Assembly: GCA_963850425.1 (NCBI GenBank)
Contig: CAWKLF010000007.1
Coordinates: forward strand, 248,001-312,000
DNA: 64,000 bases
Direction: 5' to 3'
From: Gp1-AA133 sp963850425
GTDB taxonomy: Bacteria > Acidobacteriota > Terriglobia > Terriglobales > Acidobacteriaceae
In this document: piece by piece, positions 1-8,542 of the stretch
Position numbering within the stretch: position 1 is the first letter of the stretch
How the letters are laid out: each line of letters opens with the position of its first letter
Made by a program: the position numbers and the translations under genes
The notes under the pieces: model-generated
What the model saw: the letters and a program-made list of their open reading frames with translations, nothing else
Databases searched by the model: none
What the model was told of the DNA's origin: nothing

Positions 1-1078
1 TCAGCATGACTCCGACCGATCCGAGGAAAATCATGTTGTAGAAACCGGTGCGCCAGACCGACGCTTCCGCACGGTCCGGCTTTCCTGCCCCCAGGTTCTG
101 ACCAACCAATGTGGCCGCCGCGTTGCTGAGCCCCCACGATGGCAGGATCACGAAAATCACAATCCGAATCGCAATGGTGTACCCCGCCAGCGCAGCGGCG
201 CCGAACGTGCTGACGATGCGCACCAGTCCAATCCAGCTGGTATGCGCGATCGCAAACTGCAAGATTCCCGTGATCGACACCCGTATCAGCCGCCACAACA
301 CACCGAGATTCACGCGCAAATGCCGGGCCAGGCTCGGCAGCCGTTCGGTGCCGCGCCCCAGGCGATAGAACTGGTAAAGCACGCCAATGCTGCGGCCTGT
401 AAAGGTTGCTAGCGCCGCGCCCGTGACGCCCATCCGCGGAAACGGACCCAGTCCAAAGATCAGGCAGGGATCGAGCACCAGGTTGATAACGTTCGACACC
501 CACAACAACCGCATGGCGATCGCAGCATCGCCCGCGCCGCGGAAGATGGCGTTATTCAAAAACAGCATCAGGACGGCGCCTGAACCACCTAACGCAATGC
601 GGGCATAACCCGATCCGGTGGCCACAATTTCCGGTGAAGCACCCATCAATTGCAGCAGGCGCGGAGCGAAGATGAAACATGGCACTCCCACCAGCAGCGA
701 CACGCTCAGACCGAGAATGATCGCTTGCACGCCCGCTACGGAAGCGTCTTCTGGATCTTTCTCACCAATCCGACGCGCGACCATCGCCGTCGTCGACATG
801 CTTAGACCGATGGCGACCGCGAAAATCAAGCTCAGCAGAGACTCGGTCAGCCCGACCGTGGCCACCGCGTTGGCGCCAATCCGGCCAACGAAAAACACAT
901 CCACCACCGCAAACAGGGACTCGAGCACCATCTCGAGCACCATCGGGATGGCCAGTAACAAGATCGCGCGATTCAGACTGCCGGACGTGTAGTCCTGGTG
1001 TGACCCCCGCAGAGCTTCGCGGATCGACTCCCACAGGCTGGGTGGCGAAAGATTGGGGATAGAAGTGGCGGCATCCAT
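1..1078 (-). CDS. MATE family multidrug/metabolite efflux transporter (partial, runs off the left edge)
   Basis: The minus-strand frame is open from an ATG at 1078 to the window edge, so the C-terminus is missing. An AAGGA Shine-Dalgarno lies 6 bases before the ATG. After a ~35-residue hydrophilic N-terminus come repeated hydrophobic helices. Early in the protein is a stretch reading VVDVFFVGRIGANAVATVG, typical of the first MATE half, and near the edge the matching second-half motif ATLVGQNLGAGKPDRAE. MATE proteins (NorM/DinF) are inner-membrane 12-helix antiporters that expel cationic compounds using a Na+ or H+ gradient. About 359 codons are present of the ~450 usual. The family is clear; the substrate cannot be read from the sequence. 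Confidence 0.9.
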   Translation of the reverse strand, partial: MDAATSIPNLSPPSLWESIREALRGSHQDYTSGSLNRAILLLAIPMVLEMVLESLFAVVDVFFVGRIGANAVATVGLTESLLSLIFAVAIGLSMSTTAMVARRIGEKDPEDASVAGVQAIILGLSVSLLVGVPCFIFAPRLLQLMGASPEIVATGSGYARIALGGSGAVLMLFLNNAIFRGAGDAAIAMRLLWVSNVINLVLDPCLIFGLGPFPRMGVTGAALATFTGRSIGVLYQFYRLGRGTERLPSLARHLRVNLGVLWRLIRVSITGILQFAIAHTSWIGLVRIVSTFGAAALAGYTIAIRIVIFVILPSWGLSNAAATLVGQNLGAGKPDRAEASVWRTGFYNMIFLGSVGVML

Positions 1079-1263
1079 GGAATTTCCTTCCAGTTTTGCG
1101 CATGGCCGGGGCCGGGCCCGCTGCTTAAAAAAAAGTTTTTGAAGGCGCAAGGCGGAGAGAAGGCCTGCCGGCCTCGCGACGGATCAGCGCGTCGAGAAGA
1201 ACAAGTTAGCGAAGGCGTACGATGACTTGCATAGCGCGCACCCCAGTTGGCTGTATCGGAAGT

Positions 1264-2847
1264 TTACTCGATTCCCAGTTCCTTGGCGAATGCTTTCCAC
1301 TTGGAATCAACCAGAGACTTCGTCTTGTTATCCATCGTGATCTCGTCGGGCCAGGGCCGCGCAAAGCCCTCGCTCGTCCATTTGCGCGTGGCATCCACGC
1401 CCATCTTCGATCCGTAATTGGGCAGCCGCGACGCATGATCCAGCGAATCCACCGGGCCCATTGTGAATTGAATGTCGCGTTCGGGATCGATGTTATTCAA
1501 CACCTTCAGCGTGACCTCGCCGATGTCGCGCACATTCACGTCTTCATCAACCACCAGAATGCACTTGGTGAACATCGCCTGGCCCAGCGACCAGATCGCA
1601 TTCATCACCTTGCGCGCCTGCCCGGGATACGACTTGCGGATGGAGACGATCATCAGATTATGAAAGACACCTTCGAGCGGAAGATTGACGTCGACCAACT
1701 CGGGGATCGTCAGCTTCATCAGCGGCAGGAAGATGCGCTCCACCGCCTTACCCATCCAGCCGTCTTCCATGGGCGGCTTGCCAACGATGGTCGTCGCGTA
1801 AATCGGATCCTTGCGATGAGTCACGCACGTGACGTGAAAAACGGGATACTGATCCTCAAGCGAGTAGAAGCCCGTGTGATCGCCGAAGGGTCCCTCGGTG
1901 CGGAGTTCATCCAGATTGACGTAACCTTCGAGCACGATTTCTGCATCCGCAGGAACTTCCAGGTTAACGGTCTCGCACTTGACCAGTTCCACAGGTTTCT
2001 GCCGCAGGAAACCGGCGATGATGAATTCCTCGACATCCGGTGGCGCGGGCACGATCGCCGAGAACGTTAAAGCGGGATCTGTCCCGATTGACACCGCCAC
2101 TTCCATCTTTCCCGATGGCCGGTCGCCATCCGCGAGCACGGCGCCTCCCGACGAGCGGGCCATGATGTCGACACCCGCCTGCACGGCCGACCCCGGCTGC
2201 CCAGATTGTGAAGCCGCCGCACGCAACGCATCCCGATAATGCTCCGCAGCCACCTTCTGCCGCTGCCAGTGCATGCCGGTCGTACGTTCGTCATAGACCT
2301 GCATGCGGTACATGCCGACGTTGCGCTTGCCGGTTTTCGGATCGCGGGTAATCACGCAAGGCAAGGTGATAAATCGTCCCGCATCCTTGGGCCAGCATTG
2401 CAGGATGGGAAATTCGAGCAGCGAAAAGTTGTCGCGCCGGATTACTTCCTTGCACGCTCCCGTGGTAACGGATTTTGGAAAAAACTTCCCCATCTCCGCC
2501 AGCATGGGAAGCATTTTCACTTTGTCGAGAAAGCCCTGCGGAGATTTGACATCCATGAATGCGCGAATGCGATCCGCAATCTCGTCCAGCGCTTGGACCT
2601 CGAGTGCAAGCCGCATGCGCCGCTCGGAGCCAAACTGGTTGATGAGAAGTTGCGCCCCCGGATGCCCCTTGACGTTTTGAAACAACAGCGCCGGACCGCC
2701 CGGGCCGTACTTGGCCGGCGAACTCTTGCTCACCCGATCGGCAATCTCGGCAATCTCCAGAACCGGATCGGCTTCGGTGCGGATTTTCTTCAGTTCGCCC
2801 GCGCGATCCAGCGCAGCGATCCAATCGCGAAGATCGTTGTAAGCCAA
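1264..2847 (-). CDS. ubiD: UbiD family (de)carboxylase, prenylated-FMN dependent
   Basis: The 527-residue protein aligns along its length with UbiD-type 3-octaprenyl-4-hydroxybenzoate decarboxylases (usually ~490 aa). I chose the TTG at 2847 because GGGGAG sits 6 bases upstream and the protein then begins MAYNDLRDW, as family members do; a GTG at 2868 is the alternative. Recognisable elements are the Arg in NVGMYRMQ (about residue 181), EIVLEG (about 303-308) and EGPFGDHTG (about 318-326), which line the prFMN site in known members. A glycine/alanine-rich insertion of roughly 25 residues sits near residues 205-240. No ubiX (the prFMN-making prenyltransferase) lies beside it. The role is probably quinone biosynthesis, but the substrate is inferred and other UbiD substrates are possible. 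Confidence 0.9.
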   Translation of the reverse strand: MAYNDLRDWIAALDRAGELKKIRTEADPVLEIAEIADRVSKSSPAKYGPGGPALLFQNVKGHPGAQLLINQFGSERRMRLALEVQALDEIADRIRAFMDVKSPQGFLDKVKMLPMLAEMGKFFPKSVTTGACKEVIRRDNFSLLEFPILQCWPKDAGRFITLPCVITRDPKTGKRNVGMYRMQVYDERTTGMHWQRQKVAAEHYRDALRAAASQSGQPGSAVQAGVDIMARSSGGAVLADGDRPSGKMEVAVSIGTDPALTFSAIVPAPPDVEEFIIAGFLRQKPVELVKCETVNLEVPADAEIVLEGYVNLDELRTEGPFGDHTGFYSLEDQYPVFHVTCVTHRKDPIYATTIVGKPPMEDGWMGKAVERIFLPLMKLTIPELVDVNLPLEGVFHNLMIVSIRKSYPGQARKVMNAIWSLGQAMFTKCILVVDEDVNVRDIGEVTLKVLNNIDPERDIQFTMGPVDSLDHASRLPNYGSKMGVDATRKWTSEGFARPWPDEITMDNKTKSLVDSKWKAFAKELGIE

Positions 2848-2871
2848 GCGGCGCTCCCCGGAAAACACATG

Positions 2872-2877
2872 ATTATA
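2872..2877 (-). promoter_or_regulatory. Possible -10 element for ubiD
   Basis: On the minus strand the hexamer TATAAT occurs 25 bases before the proposed ubiD TTG. A similar CCCGTATAGT string at 2971-2979 points the other way, ahead of the divergent KAS gene. No convincing -35 box is seen for either, so this is a weak call. Confidence 0.3.
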
Positions 2878-3006
2878 CGGGAGGAGCCAAGGACGCCCGT
2901 GTCGCTAGCTCCCGCGCTGAACTAGTGGTCATTTTTCCAGCCATCGCGCGCCCACAATCGCGCATCTTTCCCGTATAGTGTCCTGCCGGAACAACTGGGG
3001 GTAAAT

Positions 3007-4254
3007 TTGCGACGAGTCGTGGTGACGGGAATGGGCGCCGTCAGTCCAAATGGAGTGGGGCGCGAGGCTTTCAGCGCGGCGGCGCTCGCCGGAAATTCAG
3101 GCGTGCGCCGTATCTCGCACTTCGATGCCAGCGAGATTCCAGTACAAATTGCCGGCGAGGTGCGCGATTTCGACGAACTGGCGTGGGTGGAAAAGCGCGA
3201 GCGCAAACATGTTTCCCGCGTCCTCCCCCTTGCGATTGCGGCGGCTAGTGAAGCGCTCGAACAGTCCGGCATCGATGCGGCTTCCCTGGCGCTCGCGGAA
3301 CGCCAGCGCTTCGCCGTCATCGTCGGCTCGGGTGGCGGCTCGCAGGAATTTACCGAGCAACAGTACCGGCTGTTCTTTCATCAGGACTACCGGCACATGA
3401 GCCTGTTCTGCGTGCCCACGGGCGTGATGGGAACCTTCTCGAGCGACTTGAGCATCCGCTTCGGGTTGCGTGGGCCGAGCCAGGTGATCACGACCGGCTG
3501 TACGTCTTCGACCGATGCGATGGGCTACTCCATGCGCTTGATCCAGGGCGGCCGCGCGGATTGCGTTCTCACCGGCGGCGCGGACGCCCCCATCGCGCTC
3601 GGCATCGTCAAGGGCTTCATCTTGATGAAGATTCTCACTGACTCATGGAACGCCGAGCCCGAGAAAGGTTCGCGCCCGTTCTCGGTGAACCGCGACGGCT
3701 TCGTACTGGCCGAGGGTGCGTGGATGTTTGTTCTCGAAGAATACGAGCATGCCCGGGCGCGCGGCGCCAGGATCCTGGCCGAGATCGCCGGGTATGGCTC
3801 GACCTGCGAAGCCTTCCATCGCGTGCGCCTGAAAGAGTGCGGCGAGGAACCCGCGCGCGCCATCGGGCTGGCGATGAAGCAGGCCGGCATCGCGCCGAAT
3901 GACGTGCACTATGTGAACCTCCACGGAACCTCGACGCAACTCAACGATCGCATCGAGACGCAGGCTTTGAAACTCGCGCTGGGCGAGCAGGCGCGCAACG
4001 TCCCGATGTCGGCGCTGAAGTCTCAGATCGGCCATCCCCAGGGTGCATGTGGAGCGGCTGGAGTCGCCGCCACCATCGTCGCCATGCAGCACGGTCAGAT
4101 TCCGCCCACCATCAATCTCGACACGCCCGACCCCGAGTGCGATCTGGATTACGTTCCCAGCGCCGGAAGAAAAGCCACGATCGAACATGCGGTGTGCAAC
4201 TGCATCGCATTCGGATCCAAAAATTCCGCGCTGGTGTTGCGGAGCGCAACATAG
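3007..4254 (+). CDS. Beta-ketoacyl-ACP synthase (KAS I/II, FabF-like)
   Basis: A 415-residue thiolase-fold condensing enzyme, the normal FabF length (~413). It starts at TTG 3007, with GGGGG 5 bases upstream. The Cys-His-His active site is present: nucleophile C165 in TTGCTSSTD, H306 in NLHGTST and H343 in SQIGHPQGACG, with K338 nearby. The third motif is HPQGACG rather than the common HTLGAAG, and the loop around residue 270 differs, so it may be a KAS paralogue outside core fatty-acid synthesis. It condenses malonyl-ACP with an acyl primer in the cytoplasm. The DinB-like gene starts 17 bases downstream and is probably co-transcribed. No acpP or fabD lies nearby, which argues against the housekeeping fab cluster. 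Confidence 0.88.
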   Translation: MRRVVVTGMGAVSPNGVGREAFSAAALAGNSGVRRISHFDASEIPVQIAGEVRDFDELAWVEKRERKHVSRVLPLAIAAASEALEQSGIDAASLALAERQRFAVIVGSGGGSQEFTEQQYRLFFHQDYRHMSLFCVPTGVMGTFSSDLSIRFGLRGPSQVITTGCTSSTDAMGYSMRLIQGGRADCVLTGGADAPIALGIVKGFILMKILTDSWNAEPEKGSRPFSVNRDGFVLAEGAWMFVLEEYEHARARGARILAEIAGYGSTCEAFHRVRLKECGEEPARAIGLAMKQAGIAPNDVHYVNLHGTSTQLNDRIETQALKLALGEQARNVPMSALKSQIGHPQGACGAAGVAATIVAMQHGQIPPTINLDTPDPECDLDYVPSAGRKATIEHAVCNCIAFGSKNSALVLRSAT

Positions 4255-4271
4255 CTATCGGGAGGACTGAC

Positions 4272-4733
4272 TTGCTGAACGAACTGGTCGAAACAGGTTT
4301 TGCCGCGCGCTACGAAGAACTGGGAGCGAAGGTTCAGGAACTGGCGGCCCCGCTAACTGACGAGCAGTTCTGGACCAAGCCTTTCGAGTTCGGCAACAGC
4401 TTCGGGCACCTCGTCCTGCACCTGACGGGAAATTTGAACTACTACATCGGCGCCGAAGTTGCCGGCTCAGGGTACGTGCGCGACCGCCCGCGCGAATTCA
4501 CCGAATCCGACCGTCCGCCCAAAGGCGAAGTGATGACGCGGCTAGCCGATGCAATCGCCATGGTCGCCCGTACGGCTCGTGCTCAAAAAGAAGAGGACTG
4601 GAGCAAGTTTTACAAAGCGGCCGGCGAGGAAGACGCGGAAAATCGCTTCAATGTTTTTCTGCGCTGCGCCACCCATCTTCATCTGCACATTGGCGAGATG
4701 ACTTACCTGCAATTTGCTCTGCTTCGAAAATAG
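4272..4733 (+). CDS. DinB/YfiT-like four-helix metalloprotein, possible bacillithiol transferase
   Basis: A TTG at 4272 preceded by GGAGGA begins a 153-residue protein; the frame is open further upstream but that part overlaps the KAS gene. The sequence has the DinB-superfamily pattern of conserved histidines: GHLVLHLTGNLNYYIG near residues 53-68 and ATHLHLHIGEMTYLQ near the C-terminus, which would give the three-His metal site. Family members act as thiol-dependent S-transferases (for example with bacillithiol or mycothiol) or metal-dependent hydrolases. The window also encodes a bacillithiol deacetylase (21931-22725), so a bacillithiol S-transferase role is attractive, but that is inference. 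It sits 17 bases after the KAS gene on the same strand. Confidence 0.75.
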   Translation: MLNELVETGFAARYEELGAKVQELAAPLTDEQFWTKPFEFGNSFGHLVLHLTGNLNYYIGAEVAGSGYVRDRPREFTESDRPPKGEVMTRLADAIAMVARTARAQKEEDWSKFYKAAGEEDAENRFNVFLRCATHLHLHIGEMTYLQFALLRK

Positions 4734-4761
4734 TCGCGGCTAGAAGCACACTATGTGCTGC

Positions 4762-5532
4762 TCAGCGGAGGCCCAGTAACTCCAGCACCGCTCCCTCCAC
4801 CTGCTTCCACGCCACCGACCGCGGATCGATCAAATCAAAATGGTCCGCGTTGGCGATTTCGACCAGCTTCGCATCCTCACCCTTTTTCCTCTTCGCCTCG
4901 ACGTACTTCCCGCTGAATGCTGGTGGAACGACATCGTCTTTCGTGCCGTGAATCAGAATCTGCCGGGCGCTCACCGGCAAGCGCATGGGATCCGCCTCTT
5001 GATAATGCTCCGGGACTTCGTCCGGTTTGCCTCCCAGAAATTCCGCCACCGCGTCATTACTGAGGTGCAACTCAAACGTCTTTTGCAAATCGACCAATCC
5101 CGCCAACGACACCGCGCGCTTGACGGCAGTCTCGTGCCCGGCAAGGCAAACCGCCAACTGCCCTCCAGCTGAATGTCCCATCACCAGCATGCGGGATGCA
5201 TCCAGCTTGTATCGCTTGGCGATCTGCGGCAGGAAGCGATATCCGTTCCCAATATCTTCAAAAGTTCCCGGCCATCCGCCCCCTGAATTTCCCACGCGCC
5301 GGTATTCCAGGTTCCAGGTGGCAATTCCCTTCCGGGTCAGTGCAGCGCACAAATGTCCCGCATGCAGCAGATCATACTTCGCGCGCCAAAATCCGCCGTG
5401 GATGTTCATCACCGTTGGAAAAGGACCGCTTCCGCCCGGCAACCGCAGATCGCCGAACTGGTTGGGATCGGTCCCATAGGCTAGCCGGTGATCGGCTGGC
5501 GGCGGTGCGAGACTAAGTATTTCTTCACTCAT
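4762..5532 (-). CDS. Alpha/beta hydrolase (BD-FAE / kynurenine formamidase-like esterase)
   Basis: A 256-residue alpha/beta hydrolase without a signal peptide. It carries the oxyanion motif HGGFW at residues 45-49, nucleophile S121 in GHSAGG, an acidic residue at D199/D200 in HGTKDDVVP and catalytic H231 in NADHFDLIDP. The HGGxW motif with GxSAGG is typical of the BD-FAE and kynurenine formamidase groups, which cleave small esters or amides. It converges with the DinB-like gene (28 bases between the stops). No tryptophan-degradation genes are nearby, so the physiological substrate is unknown. Confidence 0.85.
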   Translation of the reverse strand: MSEEILSLAPPPADHRLAYGTDPNQFGDLRLPGGSGPFPTVMNIHGGFWRAKYDLLHAGHLCAALTRKGIATWNLEYRRVGNSGGGWPGTFEDIGNGYRFLPQIAKRYKLDASRMLVMGHSAGGQLAVCLAGHETAVKRAVSLAGLVDLQKTFELHLSNDAVAEFLGGKPDEVPEHYQEADPMRLPVSARQILIHGTKDDVVPPAFSGKYVEAKRKKGEDAKLVEIANADHFDLIDPRSVAWKQVEGAVLELLGLR

Positions 5533-5954
5533 TAAGAAACAGGTCCGTTATTTGAAGGATGAACTAGTCACCATGGATACGCCATCTATCTTCTGCCCTA
5601 CGATAGGGTGGGCGAGTATCTTTTAACAATTCGATGACTTGACATACTTAGAGTGAGGTTATAGAGTCACCGGGCTTGTTCGCAAAATCGTTATTGCCCA
5701 TTTGCGACTGAGACAAGGCCCAAACCAGGGACCCAGCAAGCGGTTCGCATCAAAATTCCGGCCATACACCATAGACGACGCCCGTTTTTCTTTGTGCTCC
5801 CCTGTGTCCTCTGTGGGTAATTGATTGGAAGTCGGCCGCAAGTCCCTGATCCCTTCCCCCATGCCGAACGGGAATTCCCCGGCTCAAACATTGCCGGACA
5901 CAAACCCTACGTCCCTGCATCTTCATTCCAGGGACCATCCTTCAGGAGGAATCT
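5533..5954. other. Intergenic region with a degenerate CTTTGTG..CTCTGTGG repeat
   Basis: No convincing gene is visible in these 422 bases; three overlapping short minus-strand reading frames (5659-5938) lack ribosome binding sites and family similarity. Positions 5784-5823 hold a copy of a CTTTGTG...CCTCTGTGGG element that recurs in other forms at 28550-28606 and 50320-50393. The last bases contain the AGGAGGA ribosome binding site of the next gene. Confidence 0.5.
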
Positions 5955-7157
5955 GTGTTGAATGTCAGTAAGTGGACCTTGATCTTTACACTGACCGCCA
6001 TGCTCGCGGTCATCCCAACCTTCGCGCAAAGCTGGAGCACGCCGCAATTCGTCGCGAATGGCTTAGGCATCGCCGTCTCGACCAACGGCTCGACTTCCGC
6101 AGTACTTTTCATGCCGCCCTCCGGCGGCCTGCAGGCCTCGGTGAAAACCGGCAGTTCATGGAGCGCTCCCGTTACTCTCAGTTCGCTAGGGCCTTTCGGC
6201 GCCGGCACCGGAAACATCATGGTCGCGCCCAACGGCGATGTGCTCGCCGTCTGGAGTTTCCGCACCACCAACACGTACATCCCCAACCAGGCGCAGGCCG
6301 CCTTCTTCACCGCCGGACATTGGGGCAGCCCCATCACCATTTCAACCAACGTCTACGGCAACGTAAATAGCTACGGCTTGCCCGGCATCGGCTTCGACAG
6401 TCACAGCCAGGCAACTTTGATAGATGAGGAAATCACGACTGCCAGCCCGATCGCCTGTGCCCTGAAGGCCAGGACCGGAAGCGCGGCCGGCGGATTCGGC
6501 TCCCCGCAGACCATCTCCAACGCTACCACCTGTTTCGGTCTCGCCAAACTGGCCGTGAATTCCGCGGGCGAAGCGGTTGCCGTACAAGGCGCCACCGGTA
6601 TTCTGACCGGGCCCGTTGTGGCCATCAGCCGCAGCCTGACCGGCACATGGGGCACGCCCGTCACTGTGGCCGCCTCAGTCTATCGCCAGAACAATCCCAA
6701 CATCGGATTGGGGAACGATGGCACCGCCGTCACCGTGTGGCGCACCCGTTCCGGTGTGTCTTACGCAGTGCGCTCGGGCGGGACATGGAGCGCGGCCGCG
6801 CCGTTGCCCGTACTGGCAGGACAAGCGGGCGGAGTCACCGGGGTCGCCGTCGACGGCAGCGGCAACGCCGTCGCGATCTTCACGCAGGTCACGATCGCTC
6901 CCGGAACCTATGCAACTTATCGCCCTGTCAATGGAACCTGGCAGACCAAGGTTCAACTGAGCTCCGGCGTTCCCGTGGCCGCTACACCGGCGGGCACGTT
7001 TGTAGCGTCCGGTACGACGGTGTCAACGCGTCTCGCCGGAACTTCCAATTGGACTACGCACACCTTCTCCGGAAGCGCGATCGTCAATGCCGGTCCGGGC
7101 ACCGCGATCGCCATTGTTGGTCCGCAAGTCAGTGTTTCGACGGCGGCCGTCCCGTAA
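5955..7157 (+). CDS. Secreted propeller-like protein of unknown function
   Basis: The 400-residue product has a Sec signal peptide (hydrophobic run TLIFTLTAMLAVIPTFA, cleavage near residue 25). The rest is built from repeated units with patterns such as SWSTPQ, SSWSAPVTL, GHWGSPITI, GTWGTPVTV and GTWSAAAPL, each followed by a segment of the form DGTAVTVW. Such W-rich, Ser/Thr-rich repeats resemble sialidase-like or BNR-type beta-propeller blades. Start is GTG 5955 or the adjacent TTG 5958; AGGAGGA at 5944-5950 gives better spacing to the TTG. It is a single transcription unit closed by a strong terminator. I recognise no catalytic motif and do not assign a function. Confidence 0.75.
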   Translation: MLNVSKWTLIFTLTAMLAVIPTFAQSWSTPQFVANGLGIAVSTNGSTSAVLFMPPSGGLQASVKTGSSWSAPVTLSSLGPFGAGTGNIMVAPNGDVLAVWSFRTTNTYIPNQAQAAFFTAGHWGSPITISTNVYGNVNSYGLPGIGFDSHSQATLIDEEITTASPIACALKARTGSAAGGFGSPQTISNATTCFGLAKLAVNSAGEAVAVQGATGILTGPVVAISRSLTGTWGTPVTVAASVYRQNNPNIGLGNDGTAVTVWRTRSGVSYAVRSGGTWSAAAPLPVLAGQAGGVTGVAVDGSGNAVAIFTQVTIAPGTYATYRPVNGTWQTKVQLSSGVPVAATPAGTFVASGTTVSTRLAGTSNWTTHTFSGSAIVNAGPGTAIAIVGPQVSVSTAAVP

Positions 7158-7177
7158 ACCCCCTCTACGCGCAAGCC

Positions 7178-7212
7178 AAAAAAGGCGCAGCCGACCAAGC
7201 TGCGCCTTTTTT
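7178..7212 (+). terminator. Rho-independent terminator
   Basis: A perfect 14-bp inverted repeat (7178-7191 with 7199-7212, 7-base loop) has an A-run on the left arm and six T on the right. It works in both directions on paper and closes the secreted-protein gene ending at 7157. Confidence 0.9.
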
Positions 7213-7438
7213 GTGATCCTGTTCGCCTTGCTGGCTGCTCCCGAGGTCGGCATCAACTTTGAGAACAAGCTCCCAAGCCACCCCGGCCTATCACATTGAT
7301 GAAGTACCTACGTCACTGCATGGCAGACGCCGGAGATGCATAGTCTCGGAGGCTGGAGAAAGTTTGCTCAACCCCCGGCGCACGGGGCCATCCTCTCATT
7401 CACCATCAACACAAGCACGCCGGCAAAGGAGGCTCCCC

Positions 7439-7762
7439 ATGTTTGCACGCATCCTGGAATTTCCGGTGCGGATGGAAAAGAAAGAGGAGTTCGTTACGCT
7501 GTTCAAGAGAGAGGTCCTGCCCATCCTCAAAAAACAGCCCGGCTTTCTCGAGATGATTCCGATGTTCCCTGAAAGTAAGCACGAGAAAGTGATCACGGTT
7601 AGCCTTTGGACGGACAAACGCGATGCCGAGCGCTATCATCGCAACGCCTATCCCGAAATTCACCAGATTCTGAAGCCTTATCTGCTCGCCGCAGTGGAGA
7701 TGAAGCCGTATTTGGTGGAGACCACGCTTTGTGAGAATTTCGTGCATGCCCTGGCGGCATAG
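7439..7762 (+). CDS. Small ABM-like (dimeric alpha/beta barrel) domain protein
   Basis: Begins at ATG 7439 with AAAGGAGG 8 bases ahead, giving 107 residues. The order of elements (MFARILEFPV, then a helix EEFVTLFKREVLPILKKQPG, then strand FLEMIPMF, then VITVSLWTDKRDAERYHRNAYP) matches the antibiotic-biosynthesis-monooxygenase/EthD-type ferredoxin-like fold, which usually works as a homodimer. Many members are cofactor-free oxygenases or haem-degrading enzymes, but the residues that define those activities are not obvious here. It stands alone between convergent or unrelated genes, so no pathway can be inferred. Confidence 0.75.
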   Translation: MFARILEFPVRMEKKEEFVTLFKREVLPILKKQPGFLEMIPMFPESKHEKVITVSLWTDKRDAERYHRNAYPEIHQILKPYLLAAVEMKPYLVETTLCENFVHALAA

Positions 7763-7860
7763 CCCTCACGGAAGAGTGCGGGTCCACCGGCCGGAGCAGC
7801 CCTCGATCGCTGCTCCGGCCCTCTCCCCGAAACAGTCACCTTGGCTGAGTGAGCCTGGCT

Positions 7861-8214
7861 TCAGTTCCCGTGTGAGATCAAACCTTCCGGCCTGATCTCC
7901 ACCACCGTCCCTTCACCCCAGCCATACTTACTGCTTGAGTAAGCCCGGATCTCGGCAAGAATCTCCGCGTCGTTTTCGCCCGACAGCACGCGGGCGCGTG
8001 CTCGAAAACTCTGCCCTCTCACCCGAACCTGCACCTCCGGGTCAGCTCGCAGGTTCTGCAACCAGTGCGAAGTGTCATACTCCGCGATGACGTAGTAGCA
8101 ACCATTGCGCTCGGTGAACCAGATTTCAATTTCCCGCGGAAGCCCAGTCTTCCGTCCGCGCGTGGTCAGATAGAGATATTGCTCCTGGCTGATGTTCCGA
8201 TCCCCAAGCCGAGA
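7861..8214 (-). CDS. Deazaflavin (F420)-dependent nitroreductase-like protein, no standard start codon
   Basis: The translation from just after the preceding stop codon (8215-8217) resembles the F420H2/PNPOx-like split-barrel family: YLYLTTRGRKTGLPREIEIW, then YYVIAEYDTSHWLQNLRADP and VQVRVRGQSFRARAR. The recognisable fold starts about 14 codons after the upstream TAA, yet no ATG, GTG or TTG occurs in frame before 8061 (TTG), which is too far inside the fold. Either an unusual start is used, a base is missing, or the gene has lost its start. It lies in the same frame as the upstream 82-residue gene, separated only by TAA. About 117 residues are encoded. Cofactor binding to F420 or FMN is a family-level inference. 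Confidence 0.6.
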   Translation of the reverse strand, partial: SRLGDRNISQEQYLYLTTRGRKTGLPREIEIWFTERNGCYYVIAEYDTSHWLQNLRADPEVQVRVRGQSFRARARVLSGENDAEILAEIRAYSSSKYGWGEGTVVEIRPEGLISHGN

Positions 8215-8463
8215 TTATTGGCCCTTAAGCTTCAGTTTGTCCTTGTTCTCTTCCAGAAACTGCCGCAGATTTTCCGAAGCATCAAGCAGCCGCGTCCACT
8301 GCTCGTAGTACAGCGTCACGGGAAACCGTCCCAATCCATACACGCTCACGCCGCCCTTTTCTGACACGCGAAACTCCATCGTGCCACTACGCTTTTTGGT
8401 TTCAACCTGCTTTTCCAGATCCTGCAATCGAGCTTTCAGTTCTTCGTAGGTCGGTTCACTCAT
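8215..8463 (-). CDS. Conserved small hypothetical protein (82 aa)
   Basis: Starts at an ATG (8463) and encodes an N-terminal helix with coiled-coil character (EELKARLQDLEKQVETKK), followed by a compact segment MEFRVSEKGGVSVYGLGRFPVTLYYEQW cited here in two parts as VSEKGGVSVYGLGRFPV and TLYYEQWTRLLDASENL. I recall similar short proteins as uncharacterised entries in acidobacteria and cyanobacteria. The stop TAA is followed directly, in the same frame, by the F420-nitroreductase-like reading frame, suggesting co-translation or reinitiation. No function is known to me. Confidence 0.7.
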   Translation of the reverse strand: MSEPTYEELKARLQDLEKQVETKKRSGTMEFRVSEKGGVSVYGLGRFPVTLYYEQWTRLLDASENLRQFLEENKDKLKLKGQ

Positions 8464-8542
8464 GGCAGCCTCATAAATTTCTAAGATGACGGGACCGCTC
8501 CATCATAGAAGCCCTCGTACCCCGCCGTCGAGCGCAACCACG

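Noticed and set aside
1125..1141. A-run/T-run (AAAAAAAAGTTTTT) as a ubiD terminator
   Set aside because: No GC-rich stem adjoins the T-run in the correct orientation on the minus strand.
4047..4271. Longer N-terminus for the DinB-like protein
   Set aside because: The extension overlaps the KAS coding sequence, is Arg/His/Ser-rich out-of-frame sequence, and a TTG with a GGAGGA site at 4272 fits the family start.
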